A DNA stretch of 64,000 nt from Actinopolyspora alba. Its GTDB lineage: Bacteria; Actinomycetota; Actinomycetes; Mycobacteriales; Pseudonocardiaceae. Position 1 is the stretch's first letter. The number at the start of each line of letters is the position of its first letter. The notes under the pieces are model-generated. The model did not search any database. It had not been told where the DNA came from and was given only the letters and a program-made list of their open reading frames with translations. The stretch lies in assembly GCF_900112765.1 (NCBI RefSeq), contig NZ_FOMZ01000013.1:62001-126000 (forward strand), read 5' to 3'. The position numbers and the translations under genes were made by a program. Shown here one piece after another: positions 1-8,590 of the stretch.

Positions 1-127
1 GGACCTCACCGCTCACGGCCGATCTCAGTTCCCGTTCCAGCGCTGTCGTGTCCACCCGGGGAATGCCGGGAAGACCGGTCTCCGCAGCCATTCCGATCCC
101 TTCGTCCGCCTTGGGTAAGTGTCGTGC

Positions 128-1237
128 TCATCGCACGCGGTAAGGCTCCGAATCGGGTTCCTTGAGCGCCATGCCGTGCCCCGGCACCGACATGTCCGGC
201 CGCACCGCGCCCCCGTGTGGACGCAGCGTTCCGTCGAAGAGCGTTTCCTCGACACGCTCGTGGTCGCGGAACCATTCGAGGTGTCTGACGTTGGGCGTGC
301 ACACGGCGACGTGCGCTGTCAGGTTCTGCGCGCAGTGCCCGGAGACGTCGAGATTACGGGCCGCGGCCAGCGCCGCGATCCGCTGCCACTCGCCGATGCC
401 GCCGCAGCGGGTGAGGTCGATCTGCGGGCAGTCCACGGCCTCGGCGTCCAGCATTCCCGCGAAGTAGGAGGGGTGGTAGCCGTACTCGCCTGCCGCGACA
501 TCGGCTCCGACGGCTTCGCGCACCCTGCGGAGACCGGTTCGGTCGTCGCTGGAGACGGGTTCCTCATACCACCGCACGTCGAGCTGGTCCAGCAGTTCAC
601 CCATCCGTACCGCCTGACCGATCGAGTACGCGCCGTTGGCGTCCACGAACAGCGCGGTGTTCGTTCCGGTGAGTTCCTGTGCGAACCTCACTCGCCTGAG
701 GTCGCGTTCCGTGCTGGTTCCCCAGGACTCGCCGATCTTGATCTTCACCGCGGACATGCCGTGCTCGCCCGCGTAGCGGTGCAGTTGGGTACGCAGCTGG
801 TCGTCGTCGTAAGTGGTGAATCCACCGCTGCCGTACACCGGTACCGATTCGTGTGCTCGTCCGAGCAGCCGGCTCAGTGGCAACTCGTGCAGCCGAGCCG
901 CCGCGTCCCACTGCGCGACCTCAACTGCCGACATCGCGCACGAGATCAACCCCGGTCTCCCGTGGTTCCGGATCGCTCGCTGCATGGCCTCCCGCGCGGC
1001 GGGGACATCGGTGACACCGATGCCCAGCACGGCGGATCGCAGAACCGATTTCACGAGATCCACGATCGCGTGATGAGCGTAGGTCCACCCCAGGCCGGTG
1101 TGCCCGGCCGTGTGCACGAACACGACGACGACAGTGGTATCCGACCAGCTGAGCGTTCCGTCGGCCTCCGGAGTTTCCGTGGGAACCCGGTAGGCTCGTG
1201 CGCCCACGTCGGTTACCTCCGCGCCGTTCCCGGTCAT
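128..1237 (-). CDS. Enolase-superfamily (mandelate racemase/muconate lactonizing) enzyme
   Basis: A 369-residue protein of the size usual for the mandelate racemase branch of the enolase superfamily. These enzymes abstract a proton alpha to a carboxylate to racemise, epimerise or dehydrate acid sugars. The expected pattern is visible: a KIKIG segment (the KxK base pair on strand 2), the metal ligands in FVDANGAY, WYEEPV and AAGEYGY, then a CGGIGEW stretch and a SGHCAQN segment near the end that could supply the His of a His-Asp dyad. The ATG start overlaps the stop of the upstream thiamine-diphosphate enzyme by 4 bases (ATGA), so the two are probably co-translated. The substrate cannot be read from sequence; a sugar acid is likely. 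The short stretch between the left window edge and this gene shows nothing recognisable. Confidence 0.85.
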   Translation of the reverse strand: MTGNGAEVTDVGARAYRVPTETPEADGTLSWSDTTVVVVFVHTAGHTGLGWTYAHHAIVDLVKSVLRSAVLGIGVTDVPAAREAMQRAIRNHGRPGLISCAMSAVEVAQWDAAARLHELPLSRLLGRAHESVPVYGSGGFTTYDDDQLRTQLHRYAGEHGMSAVKIKIGESWGTSTERDLRRVRFAQELTGTNTALFVDANGAYSIGQAVRMGELLDQLDVRWYEEPVSSDDRTGLRRVREAVGADVAAGEYGYHPSYFAGMLDAEAVDCPQIDLTRCGGIGEWQRIAALAAARNLDVSGHCAQNLTAHVAVCTPNVRHLEWFRDHERVEETLFDGTLRPHGGAVRPDMSVPGHGMALKEPDSEPYRVR

Positions 1238-3030
1238 TTTCGGCCGGAGCGGTGGGGGACGAACTCCTGGGCCTTGGCCTTCACGCCTTCCTTGACCACC
1301 GACCACGCGTCGGGGTCCCCACGCAGCATCGCTTCGGCGACGTTTTCCATCTGGTCCCAGTTGGCCTCCGGCGGGATCGGTGGCACCGCGGGGTCGGTGA
1401 CGAACTCGACCAGACAGGGGCGGTCGGCCATGACGGCCTGTTGCCACGCGCCGCGGACGTCGCCCGGTTGCTCGACCCTCATCCCGCGTAGTCCGAGCAG
1501 CTCGGCGAAGCGCGCGTAGCCGAACTCCGGCAGTTCCTGGGAGGGCGAGAACTGCGGTGAGCCGATCAGGGCGCGCAGTTCCCAGGTCACCTGGTTGAGA
1601 TCGGAGTTGTTGAGGACACCGATCACCACTCGTGGATCCTGCCACTCGGGCCAGTAGTGCGCCATGGTGATCAACTCGTTGATGCCGTTCATCTGCATGG
1701 CGCCGTCCCCGACCAGCGCGAAGACGGGGCGGTCGGGGTGCGCGAACTTGGCCCCAGTGGCGTACGGCATTCCCGGCCCCATCGTGGCCAGGGTTCCGGA
1801 GAGCGAGCCGCGGATGTTCCCCCTGATGCGCAGGTGCCTTCCGTACCAGTTCGCGGCGGAACCGGCGTCGGTGGTGACGATCGAGTCGTCGGGCAACTCG
1901 TCGGAGAGTTCGTGGAACACGAACTCGGGATTGACAGGGTCGGCCTCCACTCGGGCACGACGCTCCATGGTCTCCCACCAGCGGGTGACTGTTCGCTCGA
2001 CGTTCGCACGCCACGTGCGGTCCTCCTTGCGGTGCAGGAGAGGCAGCAGTTCACGCAGCGTCGCCTGGGCGTCCCCGACGAGGTTGACCTCGAAGGGGTA
2101 GCGCATCCCGATCATGGTCGGATCGATGTCGATCTGCACCCCTCGGGCCTGGTCGAACTCGGGCAGGAACTGGCTGTAGGGGAAACTGGCGCCGATCATC
2201 AGCAGCGTGTCGCAGTCGCGCATCAGCTCCCAGGAGGGCCGAGTCCCCATCAACCCGGAAACCCCGGTCACGTAGGGCAGGTCGTCGCTGAGCACGTCCT
2301 TGCCGAGCAGCGCCTTCGCGACACCGGCTCCGAGCGTGTCCGCGACCTCCGTGACCTCGGTCCCGGCACCACGTGCTCCCTGGCCGATCATGATCGCCAC
2401 GCGTTCGCCGTCGTTGAGGACGTCGGCCGAACGCTGGATGTCGTCGCTGGCGGGAATCAGCACCGAGCCCGATACGCCCAAACTGGAGGGCACCATCTTG
2501 AACGCGTGGGTCGGCGGTGAGTACTCCAACTCCTGCACGTCCCCCGGGATGATCAGAGCGGTCACGGTTCTCTTCGTCCACGCCGTGCGGATCGCCCGGT
2601 CCAGGACGTTCGGCAGTTGCTGGGGGGTTGTCACCGTCTGGACGTACTCGCTGGCGACGTCCTTGTACAAGGAACCGAGGTCGATCTCCTGCTGGTAGGC
2701 ACCCCCCAAGGAGGTGCTGCCCTGCTGCCCGACGATCGCCACTACCGGAACGTGGTCCAGCTTCGCGTCGTAGAGCCCGTTGAGCAGGTGTACAGCCCCT
2801 GGCCCGCCGGTGGCCATGCACACCCCGACCCGTCCGGAGAACTTCGCGTAGCCCACGGCTTCGAAAGCGGCCAGCTCCTCGTGGCGGGCCTGGATGAAGC
2901 GAGGGTCGTTGTCGGCGCGTTGCCACGCGGAGAGGATTCCGTTGATGCCGTCCCCGGCGTAGGAGAAGATCCGGTCCACGTCCCATTCGCGCAACCGTCG
3001 CAGCAGAAAATCCGAAACCAGTTCGACCAT
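1234..3030 (-). CDS. Thiamine-diphosphate-requiring enzyme (pyruvate oxidase/acetolactate synthase-like)
   Basis: A 598-residue member of the ThDP enzyme superfamily with the standard three-domain order: pyrimidine-binding domain with the cofactor-activating Glu in RHEELAAFEAVGYA (near residue 50), central nucleotide-binding-like domain, and pyrophosphate-binding domain with the GDGAMQM...N metal motif. It resembles the pyruvate oxidase (PoxB/YdaP-like) branch more than biosynthetic acetolactate synthase, and no regulatory-subunit gene is beside it. The ATG at the right end has a GGAG ribosome-binding site; the frame stays open further upstream but without similarity. It is the first gene of a two-gene unit with the enolase-superfamily enzyme. 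Decarboxylation of pyruvate or a related 2-keto acid is the best guess; the exact substrate is open. Confidence 0.8.
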   Translation of the reverse strand: MVELVSDFLLRRLREWDVDRIFSYAGDGINGILSAWQRADNDPRFIQARHEELAAFEAVGYAKFSGRVGVCMATGGPGAVHLLNGLYDAKLDHVPVVAIVGQQGSTSLGGAYQQEIDLGSLYKDVASEYVQTVTTPQQLPNVLDRAIRTAWTKRTVTALIIPGDVQELEYSPPTHAFKMVPSSLGVSGSVLIPASDDIQRSADVLNDGERVAIMIGQGARGAGTEVTEVADTLGAGVAKALLGKDVLSDDLPYVTGVSGLMGTRPSWELMRDCDTLLMIGASFPYSQFLPEFDQARGVQIDIDPTMIGMRYPFEVNLVGDAQATLRELLPLLHRKEDRTWRANVERTVTRWWETMERRARVEADPVNPEFVFHELSDELPDDSIVTTDAGSAANWYGRHLRIRGNIRGSLSGTLATMGPGMPYATGAKFAHPDRPVFALVGDGAMQMNGINELITMAHYWPEWQDPRVVIGVLNNSDLNQVTWELRALIGSPQFSPSQELPEFGYARFAELLGLRGMRVEQPGDVRGAWQQAVMADRPCLVEFVTDPAVPPIPPEANWDQMENVAEAMLRGDPDAWSVVKEGVKAKAQEFVPHRSGRK

Positions 3031-3356
3031 GCGTGGGCTCCGATTCGCGAGTTCTTCGTTCGGCCCACTCGGCGGGTTTCCGTCCGGTGTCCGTTCCAAA
3101 CGGTGCCGCTGAGGGCCACCCCGTCCAGCTCGTTCGGCGCGGTCCCGACGTGCTCTTCGACGAACCGAACGAGCGTGGCTCGCGACGGCGAGCCCGTGAG
3201 TGCCCGCGGTGCGCTGCACGGAACCACCGGTGGTGCCGTTTCGGGATTACCCGGACGGGGATTTCGGTAAACGGCGGTGCAGCACCAACCGGGAGCGGGG
3301 CCGGTGCGTTCTCGGGCCTCGTGAGAACCCGTCACGGGTGCGGGGTAGTCCGTTGG
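3031..3356. other. Intergenic region upstream of the ThDP enzyme
   Basis: About 330 bases with no convincing gene. It must hold the promoter of the leftward ThDP-enzyme unit and the 3' end of the leftward NHEJ operon. The only clear structure is a 12-base perfect palindrome, ACCACCGGTGGT, at 3223-3234. Confidence 0.5.
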
Positions 3357-4268
3357 TCAGGCCGAGCGAAGATGTTCGAGCAGGTTCCGGGCACGGTTCA
3401 GGGAGTGCGCGCGGTTGCCGAGCTCGGACCAGGGGTCACCGTGCTCGCGCAGCCTGGCCGGGATGTCACGCACGGTGAACTCCCACGGTCTCACCTCGGC
3501 GAGCTCGTCCCACCGCAGTGGAGTCGCCACGGGCGCCCCGGGCCGGGCGCGTACGGCGTACGGCGCGACAGCGGTCTGTCCGTACGCGTTGCGCAGGTAG
3601 TCCACGAACACGCGGTTCCCGCGCTTTTCCTTGCGCTGCTGCACGGTCAACGTCGCGGGCTCGCGTTCCGCGAGGACCGCGGCCACCTGTCCGGCGAAGT
3701 CGCGCGCCTCGTCGAAGTTCTCGTGCCGCCGCAACGGAGTCAACACGTGGAAGCCCCGGGAACCGGTGGTCATGACGAAGGAGGGCAGTGAGAGCTCGTC
3801 CAGCAGGTCACGGGTGGAGCGGGCGGCCTCGCGCAGGGTTTCGAGGTCGTTGCCCTCCGGGTCGAGGTCGAAGATCAGCCGATCCGGGAAGTCCAGCGCG
3901 TCCACCCGGGACGGCCACACGTGCGGTGTCAGACAGGCCTGATCGCTCAGGTAGACGAGAGTGGCCGGCTCGTCGCAGACCACGTGCACCGTCACGCCGC
4001 CCTCCTTCTTGGGGACGGAGAAACGGCGGACCCAGTCGGGAGCGTGCTCGGAGACGTTCTTCTGGAAGATACGCTGCCCCGTTATCCCGTCCGGGTAGCG
4101 TTCCGCCGCCAACGGGCGTTCCCTGGTGTAACGCACGATGGTGTGACCGACTTCCCGGTAGTACTGGGCGATGTCACCCTTGGTGAATCCGTCCTCGGGG
4201 AACAACACCTTGTCGGCCTTGGACACCTCTACCGAGTGTCCCGCCGTACGTGGGGTTCGCTCACTCAT
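3357..4268 (-). CDS. LigD-type NHEJ polymerase/primase domain protein
   Basis: A stand-alone 303-residue polymerase domain of the archaeo-eukaryotic primase fold, equivalent to the PolDom of LigD. It fills gaps and adds nucleotides, preferably ribonucleotides, at broken ends during bacterial non-homologous end joining. Visible motifs are the catalytic DLDP acidic pair (IFDLDPEGND), the TTGSRGFHV nucleotide-binding segment (SGxxGxH class), FVDYLRN and an N-terminal SKADKVLFPEDG typical of the family. The ATG overlaps the stop of the ligase gene by 4 bases, giving the order phosphoesterase, ligase, polymerase. In mycobacteria these three activities are fused in one LigD; here they are separate proteins. 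No ku gene lies in the window. Confidence 0.93.
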   Translation of the reverse strand: MSERTPRTAGHSVEVSKADKVLFPEDGFTKGDIAQYYREVGHTIVRYTRERPLAAERYPDGITGQRIFQKNVSEHAPDWVRRFSVPKKEGGVTVHVVCDEPATLVYLSDQACLTPHVWPSRVDALDFPDRLIFDLDPEGNDLETLREAARSTRDLLDELSLPSFVMTTGSRGFHVLTPLRRHENFDEARDFAGQVAAVLAEREPATLTVQQRKEKRGNRVFVDYLRNAYGQTAVAPYAVRARPGAPVATPLRWDELAEVRPWEFTVRDIPARLREHGDPWSELGNRAHSLNRARNLLEHLRSA

Positions 4269-5263
4269 GTCCCACGCTCCCTGGTGACTTCGGAAGGATC
4301 CTTGTCCCGACGCAGCCCCTGGTAGCTGGGGTGACGGAGCTTGCCGTCCCGGGTCCACTCGGTGAACGAGATCTGGGCGACCAGCTCCGGTGCCACCCAG
4401 TGCGCGCCGTGCTCGTGCACTTCAGCCGTGAACGGGTTGTGCTCCCGCTCCAGCCGGTCGAGTCGTCTGCGCAGGTACTCCAGGGTGGCCTCGTCGAATC
4501 CGGTGCCCACCTTCCCGGCGTAGGCGAGGCCGTCTTCCTCGTAGTAGCCGACCAGCAGCGCGCCGAGATCGGGACGGCTCCCGGTCGGTTCGGTGAACCC
4601 ACCTATCACCAGCTCCTGGCTGGCGACGCACTTGAACTTCAACCAGCCGCGGGAGCGCCCGTGCCGGTAGGGGGCGGTGGCGTCCTTGGCCAGCGTTCCC
4701 TCCCAGCCCCGCGCGCAGGCCCGCTGGTGGTACCGCTCGCCGTCGGTGTGCTCGTACGGGGTCCACCGCAGCGGGTCGGTGAACTCCACCGCGCTGCTCA
4801 GCAGCTTCTTGCGCTCCCGCAACGGCAAGCCGGTGGTGTCGTGACCGGCCAGGTGCAGCACGTCGAACAGGTAGCACCGAATCGCGATGTCCGACGGTGT
4901 CGATTCCTCGTCGACGAGCTGCATTCGTTGTTGCAACCGGGCGAAACTGGTCAGCTCACCGTCGAACGCGACCACCTCGCCGTCCAGCACGCAATCCGGT
5001 TCGACCAGGCGGGGGACCGCTGCCACGATCTCCGGGTAGGTCCGGTCCAGCGACTTGCGGTTGCGGGAGAGGACGTCGACCCGGTCACCGTGCCGCACGA
5101 TCAGGCAACGCTCGCCGTCCAGTTTGGGCTCGAACAGCCAGTCGGAGTGGCTGAACGGCTCGTGCACCAGCGTCGCCAGCGTGGGTTCGGACCATTCGGG
5201 GGAAGGCTGTTCCCGGAGCTTCTCACGGGACTCGGCACTCAACCTCTCGAAGAACCCGTTCAT
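4265..5263 (-). CDS. ATP-dependent DNA ligase (LigD ligase-domain type)
   Basis: A 332-residue ATP-dependent DNA ligase that seals nicks at repaired double-strand breaks. The adenylation lysine lies in EPKLDGER (motif I). Downstream are LDGEVVAF (motif III), a YLFDVLHL segment, EGTLAKD (motif IV) and WLKFK (motif V), followed by an OB-fold half ending in RHPSYQGLR. It has no zinc-finger or phosphoesterase extension. The start ATG overlaps the end of the phosphoesterase gene and its own stop overlaps the polymerase gene, so all three should be made together. It probably works with Ku, encoded elsewhere. Confidence 0.93.
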   Translation of the reverse strand: MNGFFERLSAESREKLREQPSPEWSEPTLATLVHEPFSHSDWLFEPKLDGERCLIVRHGDRVDVLSRNRKSLDRTYPEIVAAVPRLVEPDCVLDGEVVAFDGELTSFARLQQRMQLVDEESTPSDIAIRCYLFDVLHLAGHDTTGLPLRERKKLLSSAVEFTDPLRWTPYEHTDGERYHQRACARGWEGTLAKDATAPYRHGRSRGWLKFKCVASQELVIGGFTEPTGSRPDLGALLVGYYEEDGLAYAGKVGTGFDEATLEYLRRRLDRLEREHNPFTAEVHEHGAHWVAPELVAQISFTEWTRDGKLRHPSYQGLRRDKDPSEVTRERGT

Positions 5264-5853
5264 TCCTGCTGCCCTCCGTGAGCGGCTATCGTGCTCAGAT
5301 CCGCACCGCTTCGCACGGAACGGGGCTGTTTCTTGAGTGGTTTGCGTCGCCGATCGGCCCCCTCGTCGGCCATCTTGACCAACAACCACTGGTCCTCGGT
5401 GCGTCTGCTCATGCGCAACAGCGTGAAACCGCCGCGCAGCTTGTGGCCCTCCAGCCAGATGTCGATCCGCCCTCGACCCAGCGGCTGGGTGGCGTCCTCG
5501 TCCCGGTCGGTGCGCAGGCCGTACGAGCCGCTGTCCCACACCAGGACGGTTCCCGTGCCGTACTCCCCTTCGGGGATGACCCCCTCGAAGTCCGCGTAAT
5601 CGAGCGGGTGGTCCTCCGTTCGGATTGCCAGTCGCTTGTCGCGCGGATCGATGGACGGTCCCTTCGGCAGCGCCCAGGACTTCAGCACCCCCTCCGCTTC
5701 CAGACGGAAGTCGTAGTGCAGCGAGCTGGCGTCGTGCTTCTGCACGACGAATCGAGGGCCGGAGTTTCCCTCGTTCGTGCGAGTGTCACCGTGCGGTTCG
5801 GTGGTGCCGCCGAAGTCACGCCTGCTCCGGTACTTCCGTAGTTTTCCCCGCAT
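5260..5853 (-). CDS. LigD-type 3'-phosphoesterase domain protein
   Basis: A 197-residue stand-alone version of the LigD 3'-phosphoesterase domain, which trims 3'-phosphates and ribonucleotides to leave a clean 3'-OH for ligation. Family signatures are FVVQKHDASSLHYDFRLE, the SWALPKGPS loop, HPLDYADFEG, IPEGEYGTG and the VWDSGSY strand, carrying the His/Asp metal ligands expected. It is the first gene of the three-gene NHEJ operon, overlapping the ligase start by 4 bases. The C-terminal 35 residues are basic and probably disordered. Confidence 0.92.
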   Translation of the reverse strand: MRGKLRKYRSRRDFGGTTEPHGDTRTNEGNSGPRFVVQKHDASSLHYDFRLEAEGVLKSWALPKGPSIDPRDKRLAIRTEDHPLDYADFEGVIPEGEYGTGTVLVWDSGSYGLRTDRDEDATQPLGRGRIDIWLEGHKLRGGFTLLRMSRRTEDQWLLVKMADEGADRRRKPLKKQPRSVRSGADLSTIAAHGGQQE

Positions 5854-5862
5854 ACGTCGGGT

Positions 5863-6996
5863 TTACCCGGCACGCGGCGGTGACAAACGGTGGGTTCGGC
5901 CCCCTGCTTCGGTGTTCTCGGCGGCCCCGCAGGTCTCGCGCACGTGCAGGGTGGGCCAGAGCTGCACGCGGTGCACCGGCCGCTCGGCGTTCTCCACGGT
6001 CCTGGTCAGCGCCAGTTCGGCCGCGAGCGCTCCGACGCGGTGCTTCGGCGGGCGTATCGCCGTCAGCGGTGGGTCCGCGGCCGCCGCGATCTCGTCGTCG
6101 TAGGCCAGCACGGCGAGTTCGCCGGGCACGTCGATGCCGAGGTCGCGGGCCCGCTCCACCACTCCGACCGCCTCGCGATCGGAATGCACGAGCAGCCCGG
6201 TGATGCCCTCCCGGCTGCAGCGGCGCAGCACCTCGTCGTAGGCGTCGCCCCACCCCGCTGAGCCGTAGGTCGGAACCTCGACCTCGAGGTCGTCGGTCTC
6301 GGGGACCCCCAGCGAGTCGATCGCCTCCTTCCACCCGCGACGCAGCATTCTGCTGGTGGGGCTGGACCGGGAGGTGAGAATTCCCAGTTTCCGGTGGCCG
6401 AGGGTGATCAGGTGACGCATCGCCAGTCCCGCTCCCACGTTGTGCGCGGAGGTGACCGCGTCCAGCGCCAGTGTGGGCAGTTCGGGCGGGGGCAGGCGTT
6501 CCAGCAACACGACGGGCACCCGTAGCGAGCCGAGCCACCTGAGCAGCTCGGTGCCTTCGTGGCCGGTGGTCGTCGGAGCCGCCAGCATCACTTGGACGCC
6601 GTGCTCCAGCAGTTTGGCGACCTGTCTTCTGTCCTCGGTGGAATCGTAGGAGGAGGAGCGCAGCACCAGCCTCCCGTTGGAGGAGGCCATCGTCGCCTGC
6701 GCACCTTTGATCACGGCGGGCCAGTAGTACTCGACCGAGGGAGTGACCATGCCGGCCAGGGTCCTGGTGGAGTCGGCTGACGAGTTGCCCGGTTGGTCGT
6801 TGCTCTCGGAACGTTGCGGCAGGGTGATCCCGCCGTGGACGCGCGTGACAAGTCCGCTGTCGGCCAGCGCCTTCACGTCGCGGCGGACGGTCACGGCCGT
6901 GACCTCCAAGCGCTCGACGAGGTCGGATATCCGGACTGAACCGTACTGACGAACGGTGGCGAGGATGAGTCTCTGCCGTTCGGCGGAGAGGGGCAT
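5863..6996 (-). CDS. Hybrid transcriptional regulator: DeoR-type HTH plus LacI-type sugar sensor
   Basis: A 377-residue repressor-like protein. Residues 1-60 are a DeoR-type winged helix (AERQRLILATVRQYGSVRISDLVERLEVTAVTVRRDVKAL). After a linker, residues 75-355 are a LacI/GalR-type periplasmic-binding-fold sensor (GHEGTELL, VVLLERLPPP, HLITLGHRKLGIL, GLLVHSDREAVGVV, LAVLAYDDEIAAAADPPLTAI). It is divergent from the sugar importer operon and is the natural candidate to control it through the paired CGATTGTG repeats in the intergenic region. I chose the ATG at 6996, preceded by GGAATCGGAA; an in-frame TTG six codons upstream (7014) is possible. The ligand is probably a sugar or oligosaccharide of the locus. 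Confidence 0.88.
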   Translation of the reverse strand: MPLSAERQRLILATVRQYGSVRISDLVERLEVTAVTVRRDVKALADSGLVTRVHGGITLPQRSESNDQPGNSSADSTRTLAGMVTPSVEYYWPAVIKGAQATMASSNGRLVLRSSSYDSTEDRRQVAKLLEHGVQVMLAAPTTTGHEGTELLRWLGSLRVPVVLLERLPPPELPTLALDAVTSAHNVGAGLAMRHLITLGHRKLGILTSRSSPTSRMLRRGWKEAIDSLGVPETDDLEVEVPTYGSAGWGDAYDEVLRRCSREGITGLLVHSDREAVGVVERARDLGIDVPGELAVLAYDDEIAAAADPPLTAIRPPKHRVGALAAELALTRTVENAERPVHRVQLWPTLHVRETCGAAENTEAGGRTHRLSPPRAG

Positions 6997-7137
6997 GGTC
7001 GTTTCCGATTCCAACCACCGCTGAGTGCTTCGAACGTCGGTCCGATCGGGCCGGACCGGCCCTTCGGTGGTACCCGTTCATCCGAATCGGGCAAGTTGAT
7101 CCAACACGAACACACAGCAGGCGGTTTCGTTTCTGAT

Positions 7138-7165
7138 CGATTGTGAACGCTTGGTTGCGATTGTG
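7138..7165 (+). promoter_or_regulatory. Paired CGATTGTG direct repeats upstream of the importer operon
   Basis: Two copies of CGATTGTG begin at 7138 and 7158, exactly 20 bases apart, i.e. two helical turns. The same pair with the same spacing recurs at 17389-17416. A GTGAC-TGTC-ATCAC dyad follows near 7195. The site lies between the divergent regulator and the importer operon and is a likely operator. Confidence 0.55.
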
Positions 7166-7234
7166 TTGACTCGGAACTATGCCACCGGGTGGGGTGACTG
7201 TCATCACCCAGTCACGGAAAGAGCGTGAGGTTCC

Positions 7235-8590
7235 ATGGACGAAGCGAGAGGTGGCGAACCCCGTTCCGGTGAACGGCGAGCGACCGTCTCCCGCCGCACG
7301 CTGCTGCGCACGGCGGGCGCGACGGGCGCGGGAGCGGTGTTGGCCGGTTCCCTGTCCGGATGCGCGTCGCGTGAGACCTCCGCCGGAGCCACGAGGGTCA
7401 CGATGTGGTCCTGGTTGACGGGCATGGACCGCTACGTGGAAGCCTTCAACGCGTCGCAGCGCGAGGTGGTCGTCGACCTGAACGTGCTCGCGGGTGGACT
7501 GTCCGGTGGCTACGCCCAACAGACCAACGCCATCCGCGCGCACAACGCGCCGGACATCATGCACGTCGAGTACCAGGGACTTCCACAGGTTCTGACGACC
7601 GGTGGACTGCGCGAGATCACCGAGGACGTGTCCGATCTCGCCGCGGATTACTCCGCCGCGGCGTGGCGGTCGGTCCGGCCGGACGGTCGGACCTGGGCGG
7701 TGCCCTTCGACGTGGCCCCGATGGTGCTGTACTACCGCAAGGACCTGTTCGACGCCCACGGGCTCGCCGTGCCGAGTGACTGGGAACGGTTCCGCACGAC
7801 CGCCGAAGAGGTGCGGCGGATCGATCCGGCGGCTCGGCTCACCACGTTCCCGCTCAACGACGGTTCGTTCTTCGCCGGGATGGCCTGGCAGGCACGCGAC
7901 CCGTGGTGGCGGATCCGGGACAACAGCTGGGAGGTCGACATCGGCGGCGCGGGAACCCTGCGTACCGCGCGCTACTGGCAGGAGTTGATCGACGCGGACC
8001 TGGTGCGCAGCCAGGGAACCGGCACCCAGGACTGGATCGCGGCGATGCACGAGGGCAGGTTGTGGAGCCTGCTGGGGGCGGCGTGGAGCGCCGGGACGTT
8101 GCACAAGTCCATCCCGCGGGATTCGGGACGGTGGGCGGTGACGACGTTGCCGACCTGGGACGGAGTTCCCTCGACCGGCATGCAGGGCGGCAGCGCGTTC
8201 GCGGTCTCGGCCGACAGTGACGTGCCCGAAGCGGCGTTGACCTTCCTGCGCTGGCTCGGCACCGATCCCGAGGTGCCCAGGATCGCCGCCTCGTTCACCA
8301 CACTGCTGCCCGCCTACGTTCCCAACCGTGCCGTGGCACGGGAGAGCTACCGCGGCGGCTACTTCCTCGGCGAGCCGATCTACGACGTGCTGGACGAGGC
8401 CACGCGGCGGGTGTCCGACTGGACCTGGGGCCCGACGGCGCTCGGGCTCTTCTCGACCCTGGAGAACCGGTTCAGCCCGGTCGCGACCGGAGGGAGCACG
8501 CTCCCGGAGGCGATCGAGCGGGTGCAGCGCGACGCGGTGCGGTCCATGCGCGGTTCGGGGCTGTCGGTCATCGAGGGAGGTTCGACATGA
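7235..8590 (+). CDS. Sugar ABC transporter substrate-binding lipoprotein
   Basis: A 451-residue family 1 extracellular solute-binding protein. The N-terminus has a twin-arginine segment (SRRTLLRT), a hydrophobic stretch and a lipobox (LSGC, Cys near residue 47), so it is exported and lipid-anchored. The mature part has the usual features: an MWSWL opening strand, APDIMHVEYQGLP, WAVPFDVAPMVLYYRKDLF and a MQGGSAFAVS strand. It captures a sugar or oligosaccharide for the two permeases that follow with 4-base overlaps. A GTGAGG ribosome-binding site precedes the ATG. No ATPase gene is present, as is common in actinomycetes where a shared MsiK-type ATPase energises several importers. Confidence 0.92.
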   Translation: MDEARGGEPRSGERRATVSRRTLLRTAGATGAGAVLAGSLSGCASRETSAGATRVTMWSWLTGMDRYVEAFNASQREVVVDLNVLAGGLSGGYAQQTNAIRAHNAPDIMHVEYQGLPQVLTTGGLREITEDVSDLAADYSAAAWRSVRPDGRTWAVPFDVAPMVLYYRKDLFDAHGLAVPSDWERFRTTAEEVRRIDPAARLTTFPLNDGSFFAGMAWQARDPWWRIRDNSWEVDIGGAGTLRTARYWQELIDADLVRSQGTGTQDWIAAMHEGRLWSLLGAAWSAGTLHKSIPRDSGRWAVTTLPTWDGVPSTGMQGGSAFAVSADSDVPEAALTFLRWLGTDPEVPRIAASFTTLLPAYVPNRAVARESYRGGYFLGEPIYDVLDEATRRVSDWTWGPTALGLFSTLENRFSPVATGGSTLPEAIERVQRDAVRSMRGSGLSVIEGGST

